From Monoplex corrugatus (taxonomy: Eukaryota; Mollusca; Gastropoda; Littorinimorpha; Ranellidae), in NCBI GenBank assembly GCA_030674185.1, contig CM060307.1:44747181-44811180 (forward strand): a DNA stretch of 64,000 nucleotides, in the 5' to 3' direction. Position numbers and translations under genes: made by a program. Positions 55,252 through 64,000 of this stretch are shown one piece after another. The notes beneath the pieces are model-generated. The model was not told the DNA's origin, ran no database searches, and was given only the letters and a program-made list of their open reading frames with translations. Position 1 is the stretch's first letter. Each line of letters begins with the position of its first letter.

Positions 55252-55344
55252 ATAATACACCACACACCTGTACATTCTAGTTCATCTCTATAAAGGGAGA
55301 ATGCAAGAAATGGGTTGCGTGTAGTATTACTTGATGGATAGTGT

Positions 55345-55589
55345 TCTCAAGTTGATAGGTTTGAATATCTGGGAACTGTCATCTCGCCAGAAGGCAGATG
55401 CACATTAGAAATAGCAAGCAGAATTGGCCAAGCTAAAACAGCATTCAAGAAAATGAAAAGCATACTTGCCAACAAATTCCAGTCAGTTGACATCAGGAAG
55501 AGAGCTCTTCAGTTTACAGAGAACCGATAGTTATGTGGACAGTCAACATGCAAACTGGAACAAGAACAAGGCAGCTGAAATGTGCAGGG
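55345..55589 (+). mobile_element. RTE-like LINE fragment
   Basis: Homologous to 28690-28950: FEYLGTVISPEGRCTLEIAS-like reading, then AKTAFKKMKSILANK, with frameshifts. It stops abruptly at about 55589, where I-clade sequence begins. Confidence 0.75.
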
Positions 55590-55984
55590 CTCCCAGTTTT
55601 CCAACTTTTCCAAATCCACCCTAACCTGAAATAAATTCTCCCATCTGATGCAGGAAACTGGTGAGAAAGAGACAGTGTTATGTAGGTTACACATGGGTCA
55701 CACATCCTACACTTGCTCGTACCTTTTAAAAAATGAAGCACCATGGTACACCACCTTGATTGGTGAGATTTTTACGATGTGCCTCGTTCGAAACGTCCCT
55801 CCTGGTGAATTTTTCAGTTTTTGATTTTTTGTAAAGAGATCAATAGATTTCACCTGATATGATTTTACAGCTCTTTTTCTTTAATTGCATTTTAGACTTG
55901 TACAGTTAACGGTGAGCATGGCTTTTAACTGTTGCCTTTTATCTTAACGAGTTGTCATTTTTAACGTGATGTTAGCCCGTTTAT
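55590..55984 (+). mobile_element. I-clade LINE 3-prime tail fragment
   Basis: Homologous to 57080-57555 with many changes and an internal deletion: CTAACCTGAAA.AAATTCTCC, ACACATCCTACACT, GATATGATTTTAC and TTTTTAACGTGATGTTAGCCC. It is joined directly to the next, longer copy. Confidence 0.7.
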
Positions 55985-57645
55985 CCAAAAGTTTTTGGCC
56001 GATCGACAGTTTCAAGTGCGGGTTGGTACTACTCTGTCGGATATCCATGAGCAAGATTGGGGTGTACCACAAGGGAGCATTCTCTCTCCTGCGCTGTTCA
56101 GTATCAAGATCAACAACATAGTCAAGTCAGTACAGCAGGGCTCGGACCGTTTCCTGTTTGTAGACGATTTTGCAGTTTACGCAAGTGGAAGCTTCTATGC
56201 AGGCGTTCAGCGATGGCTGCAGCTGTGTGTAGATAAGATCCAGCAGTGGGCAGAGACAAATGCCTTTACTTTTTCCGCAACCATAGACTGAAACAAAGTT
56301 TAAAATTTCTGTTTGAAACTGTTCTCTGAACCGGAAAACCCAGCTTACGACTGGGTCTTCAACCCCAGATTTCAAAGTGACTTTGAAAAACATCCTAAAG
56401 TGACTCCTCATTTGGGGGCTGTGTGTCCGTCCCCACTTGGAAAAGGCAGATATGAATTTACAGTTAACTTCTCCAAGTTTCAAGATAGTCTACCATGGAC
56501 ATTGAAAACACAGAAGGTTTGTTTTGATCTTGCTTCCTTCCGTAAAGACAATACCAGTGCACTGGCGTAGAAATCGTTTTATGCGGAATTGTGTGAAAAA
56601 TCTCCATCCCGCAGAATCTTCACTTATGGGTCCAAGTGTGATGGTGTTGCTGCCGCTGTCTTCTGCTCCGAGATTCCCAATCGAGCATTTTCAAAACGTA
56701 TTCCATCTGAAAGTTCAGTTTACACTTCTGAAGTGACTGCTCTGGTTTTGGCACTAAAAATGGTGTCCCAATCCAAACACAAAGAGTTCCTCATTTTTTC
56801 TGACTCCCTTTCTGCTCTGCAGGCGATCGCTTGCCGAACATTAGTCACCCTGAACTTGTGAAGTTCTTTGAACTGTATTTACTCTTGCAAATGAAGATTA
56901 CAAGATTTTTTTTGCCTGGATTCCTATGTTGGCATTGGAGGCAATGAAAAGGCTGACTACCGGCCAAGAAGGCAATGACAAAGGCATCTTAAGTCCTTGA
57001 TCTCTTACACAGATGTCAAATTGAAAGTACACAGTTACGTAAGAAATCTGTGGCAGGAGAATTGGAATGAACAAACAGATAAACTTTTCCAAATCTGCCC
57101 TAACCTGAAAGAAATTCTCCCATCTGCTGCAGGAAATGATAAGAAAGAGACGGTGTTATGTAGATTGCGCACAGGTCACACATCCTACACTCACTCGTAC
57201 CTTTTGAAAAACGAAGAAGCACCATGGTGTATACCGTGTGATGAGCCGTTGAGCGTCAGACACTTCCTTCTCGATTGCTGGGACTTGGTACTATGCGAGA
57301 CAAAAGCACTACACGGTATGATGTGAGACAAAAGCACTACACTGTGGATTCCTTTCAGACGCTTTTCCGAGACGTCCCTTCTGATGCAATATTCCAGTTT
57401 TTACAAGAGATAATAGATTTCACTTGATGTGATTTTACGTGTTTTTCTTTACAGGCATTTTAGATTTGCAAGGTTGACAGTAAGCATGGTTTTTAAGTGT
57501 TGTTTTTTTTTTTATATTATCTTAACGGGCTGTTTTCTTTTTGACGTGGTGTTAGCCCTGATACCGCTCTAGTGGTCGGCTGAGCTATAAGCAATATGAA
57601 ATGAGCCCCGATAGGCTCTCTTAGTTGGCTGGGCTATGACCAAAA
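55985..57645 (+). mobile_element. I-clade LINE with RT and RNase H remnants
   Basis: 5-prime truncated within RT: WGVPQGSILSPALFSIKINN, FLFVDDFAVYASG (FVDD catalytic box) and CVDKIQQWAETN. A linker (WTLKTQKVCFDL) and RNase H follow: TYGSKCDGVAAAVF, SSVYTSEVTALVLALKM and FLIFSDSLSALQAI. The canonical first catalytic Asp (TDGSK) is Tyr here. A C-terminal zinc-knuckle-like region has LCRLRTGHTSYTHSYLL and CIPCDEPLSVRHFLLDC. Several stops and frameshifts make it inactive. RNase H next to RT, as in I, Nimb and relatives, sets it apart from L2 and RTE. Confidence 0.8.
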
Positions 57646-58397
57646 AATGTGCTTTCTGAGAAATTGATTGTAGAAGAAAAAAATTGCCTGATGATCTTTT
57701 TTTATTATTCTGCGAAACAATTGGCAATTTGTCAGTCCGATCCCTCGTAACAGATGATGAAACTTCAGGAAGGGGGCTAAATCTGGTATCAATTTCTGCT
57801 TGTCACTTCGGTGTTTTTTTTGTTTGTCAAGCGTAGCGTGGCTTCAGAATCGATTGCAAAGGTTTGTGAAGAATGTGACTCTGTCTCGAGCCGATACTCT
57901 GGAGAGAGAGTCTGCCACAACAAAAACGTTAAAATAAGTGGTGTTGGGAGTGGATTTTGTGAAAAACTGATGTCATGGAAATGAGCACATGGCTTTCAAA
58001 AATACAGAGGCTGGCATAGCCTGCTGTGTCTTGTGCCTCTGTGAAGTCTAGTAAAGTAACTAGGTCTATAGTTGAGCAGGCATCCACAAGCTTTCAGACT
58101 ATTTCAAGTCAAAGAAGAACCAGATGACACAGAAAACTGCATTGAACCATGATGCTGTTCAGTCTAGGTTGTTCTTTAATGTTCAAATTGTTGGAGCATA
58201 TATTAGAAAAATGCTCACCAAATTACTTCTGAAATCTTACACCACAGTGTGTGCTTTGGTACAAAGGATCATAAACGAGCCAGAAGTTGTGGCAGATGGC
58301 ATCAGATTGCACTATTTTGCATCTATACTTCCCCCCTTTTCTTAAAATTTTTTTTGTTAAAGATTTTCAGAGATTTTTTCATTTGCCATTGGGAGGC
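57646..58397. mobile_element. hAT-like element remnant, uninterrupted paralogue of 13.8-18.2 kb
   Basis: Aligns with 13840-14010, then 17010-17180, then 17760-18180, skipping the nested piggyBac and RTE. It ends GGGAGGCCTG. The left end is missing, cut near the I-clade tail. Confidence 0.65.
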
Positions 58398-58419
58398 CTG
58401 AGTGTTGTTTTTGGGAGGA

Positions 58420-58690
58420 GTGGCAGAATTCTATGGACAGCAGAAGAAGCAGGTAAGGTGGTCTTGGAGGCAACATTTATGGAACATTTTATAAGGCAAG
58501 AGAACTTGGAGCATCGAGTCACAGCAGGAGGGCTGGAGGGAAAGAGAGCACCAGGTGGACCCAGACAGAAAATATTGATGGGACTTGTGCAATGGATGAA
58601 GACAGAAAGGGTGAGCAATGTATTTGCAGAGACAAAGGATAGGTTCATATGGAGGGCCATAATCGCCACCGCCATGCGACAGAGCATAGT
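58420..58690 (+). mobile_element. RTE-like LINE 3-prime fragment
   Basis: Homologous to 28960-29280: TCTATGGACAGCA, CATTTTATAAGGCAAG, GGCTGGAGGGAAAGAGAGCA, TATGGAGGGCC and a GTGATGATGG tail. There is an internal deletion near the start. Confidence 0.75.
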
Positions 58691-58780
58691 GATGATGGTT
58701 TCATTTACTCAACAAACCACGGTTGTGATAAAAGAACCAACTCTAGCTTAGGGAAAACTGTTTTGTTCAGTGATCTCTTA

Positions 58781-59068
58781 TGGTATTGATATAAAAAATG
58801 GATGTATTAGCTCCACTAGAGAAAGGATGTTTTCGAAGATCGAGTGCATGTTAGTGACCAGACTGTAAACTGCTGAAGTTGCTTCATTCTGTCCTTGGTT
58901 ATGTACTTGAAAGATCTCTTCATACTGGTTATTTTGATATAAAAAATGGATGTATTTAGCTAATACTAGAAGAAAAGGGAATGTTTTCGAAGATCGAAGT
59001 GCATTGTTAGTGACCAAGACTGTAAACTAGCTGAAGTTGCTTCATTCTGTCCTCTTGTTATGTACCTT
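58781..59068. repeat. Indel-rich tandem duplication, about 140 bp
   Basis: The segment from GATATAAAAAATGGATGTATT to TTATGTAC(C)TTGAAA occurs twice in a row (58786-58917 and 58938-59068). The copies differ mainly by single-base insertions (GTATT/GTATTT, AGAAAGG/AGAAAAGGG, CGAGTGCATG/CGAAGTGCATTG, CCAGAC/CCAAGAC, AACTG/AACTAG). Confidence 0.85.
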
Positions 59069-59339
59069 GAAAATTGGCAGTTTTAACAAAGTGGAACATG
59101 TTCTTCAAAATTTATTACTGTCTTTGGTCCGAGTCCTGAAAAATGCTGAAAACAAAACTGGCAGACAAAAGACGTGGATGCTCCTTGTTGCGTCACCAAT
59201 CTCTGTAGAGATACATGGACAGAGAAAAAACTACATGTACAGTCTGAACAATTTGGCAGTTGTTAATGCAGTTTGCCCATTTGGCTATTGTTAATAAGCA
59301 GCTGCAAGGAATAGAAACTTGCAAACATGTTACCAAATC

Positions 59340-59905
59340 AAATTTTTGCAAGTCAAACTCAATCCAGAAAAAGAAATGTATAAAAAGCTTTGGGAAGCCA
59401 ATAACATCATAAGGAACTTAATAACAGTTGTCACAGACAGGCATTACAGTTCAATAAACAGAAGAAATTAAATAAACAAAAGAATTCTGATCGGTCTTCT
59501 TCAGATGAATCAGATTCTGAATTTTGTTTCACCTTCACAGCTCATATATTACGATTTATTTCATATTGGTCAAATCCTTGGAAGTCCTCGGTCCTGACCA
59601 TATCTGCTGCATTTCCTTCATGGACCAGAAGGAAAAGAAAGCGTATACAGAGGCCAGAGTCGCATTCCATGAGCATGGTTGAAAAAATATTTGTTTTATT
59701 CAGATTTCAATATTCTTCCAAGGAAAAATCTGGAATACTGATAATGCTCACTGGCCGGCCAACCTTGGAAAAAAATGTAAGAAGTATGTTGAGTATTGTT
59801 GATAGTACAGAATTGTGGTACAATGAGACGGTCATCTCTTGAGTTTTGTGATGGAGAATTGCCTGAGCAACTAGTGATAGGAGAGGATGAATTTGAAAAC
59901 AAGAT
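59340..59905 (+). pseudogene. Unrecognised acidic coding-like fragment
   Basis: Three consecutive plus-strand frames, linked by apparent 1-bp shifts, give protein-like text. The first is LQVKLNPEKEMYKKLWEANN, then QKNSDRSSSDESDSEFCFTF followed by about 100 open codons ending TELWYNETVIS, then SLEFCDGELPEQLVIGEDE and NKIL-stop at 59911. The composition (helical Lys/Glu start, acidic Ser-rich linker) is that of a real protein. I cannot assign a family; a transposon-encoded protein is likely given the setting. Confidence 0.4.
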
Positions 59906-60067
59906 TTTATGACAATTGGGGCTCTTTTATTATATATGGATATGCATTTCATTTGGAAATTATTTCCCTGAGATGTCAAATCATTTTAAACCCCCCCCCC
60001 CAAATAATGAGAAAGTGTCAGAAGCGCTGGATAATTTTGTTTAGTTTATTCTAATTATGTACATAAA

Positions 60068-62732
60068 GTAGGTACCGGCAGCCTCTCTTAAGCAATGCGG
60101 GAATTGTGCTGGTCAGTGGAAAAATTGCACATGTTTATCAGTCAAATATTCTTGCAGATGAATATGAATGACAAAGCTGTTATCATGAAGATAAAGATTG
60201 TTCTTTCCTCTATCGATCTGTGCTATTTGTTTTTGTTATAAATGCACCCTTATGAAAATCTGCGCAAAAAAAACAAAAAACAACAACCGACGAAGTTTCA
60301 CCGTGTGTGACGTAATGGCGACTGGCTCACGGCAATGCTTGGGGTGACCGGTGAACGGCAACTTAAATTACACGGGTCACATAGGACTACCGTCATAGAA
60401 ATTAGTACAGTTGACAGGTCGAAACCTGTCCGTCTTCCCGTATAATATTTATTTTATAAAATTATTAGTTTGTTAGTCTTCTAAAGGTCGGAATATTGGC
60501 AAACTTTGAAGAAGAATATCTGAGGATCTCCTTGATATATCAGATCATGTCCGCGGATGCGCAAACAGTTTATTTTTTTGCTAAATTTAACAGTAGACGG
60601 AACTCTGGATGTGACGTATATGGGGTGTGCGCGAGTCTCGGAAGGGGAGTATCCGTGATCTGCCATTTCAGCATATGGGGAACCTCGAATCATGGCGGCC
60701 TTCGAAGCGATCGCTGAAAGTCCAGTCAACGAATTTCTACTTGTGATCGTCAAGCTGAAGGACAAACGTAAACGACTGATTTTTCATGAAAATTGACTTG
60801 GAAGTTTGATTCAGTGAATTGTTTTTGATGTTTCTCTTTATTTAGAAAGATTTTAAAAGAAACCTGCGGCAGGTATAGCCTGCATAAGCAAAGAATAGAA
60901 AGTACGATCTCCGGTTTGATGTTTTATTGCCAAGGGATTTTTTTTAAGCGACCTGGAACTAGTAGAAGTAAAACTGTGTGAAGCGACTGCTTTCCAAAGG
61001 TGTTTATATTGCTAGTATTTAATGAATACGATGGAATTTTGTTTTTAATATACCGAAATCATAATATTTGTGCTAGTACTCGGCCAGAAATTCAAACCGG
61101 AAGTTGGTCGACGACGGATCAGATTCAACAATGTTTATCATCTCAGAGAAACAGCAAATAGCGGTTTTGCACAGTCACACACGCGCGCACGCATGCATGC
61201 AGGCACGCACACATTATCGGAACACTATATAGCATCAGGCAAACACAGACACAGCTCCACAAAGTCCACAATGGCACAATATAAGAATACTTTACTCTCA
61301 AAAGTAATAGCTGGCACAAATTAAAGAAAACACTTGAGAAAAAATCAGGACTTTATTTCTGTTTGTTTTCAAGGCAATGATGATTTTTTGTGGATGAAAT
61401 TAACCATCACTGCCACCAAAACTTCAACAGCAGACACTCACTAATAGTAATAAACTACTTCTACAGTTAAAACTGTTGAGAACTGAGTGTGATAAGTCGC
61501 AGGATGAGAACAGGGCTTTTGTTTTAAAAATTAGTAACACTGATTAATCGCCACCTCGGGGGCTAAATCTGAAGACAAAAATTGAGACAGTTTTAAAAGA
61601 TGCGGAGAGATTTTCAGTAGATAGACCAGACATTGAAAATTTCTGTCTGTGGATATGGGAAGATGCATGTTACTGCGAAATAACTGATGAAAATAACTTA
61701 TTGATAAACATTAGGAATGAGAATAGAAATGGCTTGTAAGTCATATACTGCATTGCCAGGCATATGTCTTCTGCTGTTACACATTTTAGTTTCATTAAGT
61801 TATTGAGAAGGATGTCTTTCTGTGCTAGTATGATACAAAGTCATCTGTGGATCACATTGTTTCAGACTAAATCAGTACATGCATACAAAATCTTAAAATC
61901 TCGTATATTAGCAACATTTGCTTGTAAAGAGTGAAGCTGTAGCTTTGTATTTGATTCACATGCAAAATTTCAGGAGATTCCATCAAGACATAATGTGAGT
62001 TATGTCTGTTTTAATTGGCCCGACACATGGGCACTCGCATTATTTGGGTGCAAGTGCATACAAAATATCTTACATCTTGACTATAACTAAGCTTGTAAAT
62101 AATTCACACACAAAATTTCAAGGAAATCCATAAAAAAAATAAGAGAAATATGTGCGTTTAAATTTGGTCTGGTACGTGAACCGTGCTTTTTCCGTCGTTC
62201 AAATGAGATATTTTGCCATTTTTGGAGCCATATAACTCATGACTTTGTCACTTTACGCTGCCCCCAAAAATTTAAGTTTCATACAATAACATTGTTTCTG
62301 AGAAAAAGTAAACAAGCCAATTCTGTCTTCTTATTTTGTGTAATGGGGGTGCAAAAATGACTTGTCATGCAATTTCGAACAATGACAAAATGGTATATTT
62401 ATGAAGTTTGAAGCACTGCTGTGTAAATGTATGAACAGATCTGCCTGTATGCTTGCTTTTTTACGTAGTTTATGTTGTTAAGAATTAAAATCAGGAATGA
62501 CATTCTCTGTCTGAGGACTTCTGGAAAATTTAGGTTCCTGCAAACTTGCTACATTTCACAAATGGTGAAAACGTACATAAACTGCCGTTTTCAAAGTGTT
62601 ATCTCTGGACCTAATACAGCTAGAGACTTACTTTTTTTTTTTTTTTTTGCATTGTGCTTATTTTTTCTTGTATTTTTCAGAAATATGAGTTAATAACCTT
62701 TTCAAAAGTTTGTTTTGGCTGCCGGTACCTAC
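60068..62732. mobile_element. Large TIR element, copy 2
   Basis: 2665 bp with the same perfect 16-bp TIR (GTAGGTACCGGCAGCC) as copy 1, and ATAAA on both sides (60063-60067 and 62733-62737). Similar to copy 1 from end to end in the same orientation, but without the L2 insert. No transposase. Holds the short ORF at 60692. Confidence 0.9.
60692..60796 (+). CDS. Short conserved ORF, 34 codons
   Basis: MAAFEAIAESPVNEFLLVIV then KLKDKRKRLIFHEN-stop. It differs from copy 1 by R to L, R to K and S to N changes and loss of one codon, with the frame intact. See 34049 for the alternative that this is a captured first exon. Confidence 0.4.
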   Translation: MAAFEAIAESPVNEFLLVIVKLKDKRKRLIFHEN

Positions 62733-62737
62733 ATAAA

Positions 62738-63199
62738 GATAAGGTTGAACACTTCTTTTTCACAGCTTTTGTTTCCATGTTTAGTGGTAAATCTCCTGAT
62801 ATCTCCATTTTGGATGCAGCATGGCTAATCCCTTAGTTATTAACCATTAAGTAGGGTTAAACATGTGTTTGCCACATAGTGACAAGTGGACAAATCGGCT
62901 TTTTTGCCATTTTTGAAGACAAATAGCACAGAAGAAAACAATTCTAGAGTGCTAACAAAAACTAGGCTTAATTTACATATAGAACACAATAACTATCAAT
63001 TTCTATAATACGAGATGCACACTTATGAAGAAATGTGGGTACAAATATGGCCAATAGGCCAAATTGCAAAAACGCCTATTAAAGTCTGTTAGAGCTATGA
63101 CAGATATTTTGCACTTATATTCATTTCATTGTTACCTTTTAGAAAATTTGAAAATATGGAATATATTTTCAAGTGACAAAAATGGCTGGACCTACCTAC
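62738..63199. other. Unassigned DNA
   Basis: No gene or repeat recognised between the TIR element and the duplicated segment. Confidence 0.45.
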
Positions 63200-64000
63200 C
63201 TACATCCATGCTGCAATCTGTCGAAAAATATCATCCAACCACTATTCTGATAAAACTAAACTCTCGTACATACAGAAGCACACAGGCACATAACGCACAG
63301 AGGAAAACATCACAGACAAGATGCTGCACTTTACATTTGATATTTATACATTAGTGATTAGAAAATTGATTAGATTGTCAATGTTTGGCCAACTGGCCTT
63401 TGTCAAGCATAAATGTAAGATCACAGACAAATGAACACCAAATACAAAAATTCGGAGAAAAAGACTAAAACCTCACAGGGGTTTTAGTCTTTTTCTCCAA
63501 ATTTTTGTAATGAACACCAAATACAAAAATTAGGAGAAAAAGACTAAAAACCACAGGAATGGTTTTAGTCTTTTTCTCCTAATTTTTGTATTTGGTGTTA
63601 AACCATTGTGACATGTTTATGCTTGAGAAAGCAAGTTAGCCAAAGATTTGTGCCCCCGTCTTGTGCAGTTATATTAAATACACATTCTGCTACTATTTTC
63701 ATGGGTTTTTGGGGGGTTCCTGTTTGCTTGAATGTGGGCAGTCGCACTGGTTTTAGATTTCTTTTGTGTGGATGAGTTGAGTCCCCATGCTTGAGCACAG
63801 CCAGCGTCCAAAGAAAATTTTAGGAAGGATGTTGGACCACTCGCCATTGAGGAACAGGTTACTTGACTCCTGCAGTAGAAAATGATACATGAATTTCTGC
63901 ATATATTGTATATTCATTTAGAGATTGGAAAGAAAAGTAAACCATAATGGGTACAACTTTTTCCATTTGAGAACGGAATCCGTTTTTTCAAGAGTCGGAA
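63200..64000. repeat. Duplicated segment, second copy, with foldback insert
   Basis: Aligns with 48765-49800 at 63205-63350 and again at 63795-64000. Between these lies the foldback structure. It lacks the hAT-like element present at 49107. The window ends inside it. Confidence 0.7.
63434..63599. repeat. Two tandem long hairpins (foldback structure)
   Basis: Second hairpin: 37-bp arms 63513-63549 and 63563-63599, perfectly complementary, with a 13-nt loop. First hairpin: arms 63434-63472 and about 63479-63509, the same sequence with few differences. Arms begin AACACCAAATACAAAAATT. Outside them, TTTGTCAAGCATAAATG (about 63400) and a diverged inverse (about 63610-63650) extend the symmetry. 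Confidence 0.9.

Noticed and set aside
33422..62732. The two similar 2.7-kb blocks as LTRs or as a plain segmental duplication
   Set aside because: Each copy has its own inverted ends and its own different 5-bp flanking duplication (ATACA, ATAAA), which fits two separate transposon insertions.
63340..63650. Hammerhead ribozyme of a Penelope-like element
   Set aside because: The minus strand has a GGCCAGTTGGCC stem followed by AAAC that is reminiscent, but the full CUGANGA...GAAA core is not present, so I only note the resemblance.

Overview
The window is eukaryotic, AT-rich and gene-poor, and most of it is transposon debris. It has spliced exons with GT-AG borders, many (CA)n, (GA)n and (TA)n microsatellites, G or C tracts up to 27 nt, non-LTR retrotransposons of the L2, RTE and I types, piggyBac and hAT-like DNA transposons, and a tRNA-type SINE whose core matches the one I know from mollusc genomes. 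A lophotrochozoan, most likely a gastropod mollusc, is the best inference. I cannot name the species.

Only one host gene is recognisable. Two plus-strand exons (24612-24727 and 42766-42842) resemble the region after the RRM of the germline RNA-binding protein BOULE (BOLL), separated by an 18 kb intron. The RRM exons were not found. Inside that intron, on the opposite strand, lies a three-exon gene (38623-41809) for a transposase-like protein with a conserved DNCSGQNKNN segment, preceded by a CCAAT-rich promoter-like stretch.

Layout: 0-6 kb has two short hAT-like elements with 6-bp target duplications, a piggyBac element with both ends and TTAA flanks (1694-3389), a Ty3/Gypsy integrase scrap and a third hAT-like element. 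6-13 kb has an L2-like fragment and three degenerate tandem units of about 530 bp. 13.8-18.2 kb is a hAT-like element carrying a nested spliced piggyBac gene and a nested RTE fragment. 18-24 kb is mostly unassigned. 24.6-42.8 kb is the BOLL intron, holding RTE, L2, SINE, an 811-bp hairpin-bearing element with 5-bp TSD, and copy 1 of a 2.7-kb terminal-inverted-repeat element. 44-53 kb holds two near-complete L2 LINEs, each broken by about one frameshift. 55-58.7 kb holds I-clade and RTE pieces. 60.1-62.7 kb is copy 2 of the 2.7-kb element. The end holds a foldback structure.

The main novelty candidates are the 2.7-kb TIR element pair (16-bp perfect TIR GTAGGTACCGGCAGCC, 5-bp TSDs, no transposase, a short ORF kept open in both copies), the 6-bp-TSD hAT-like family in which two members carry remnants of a BED-finger-like exon, and the 811-bp element with a GC-rich perfect hairpin. 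Single-base frameshifts are frequent in transposon and host exons alike, so some may be residual sequencing errors rather than decay. No prokaryotic, CRISPR or plasmid feature is present.
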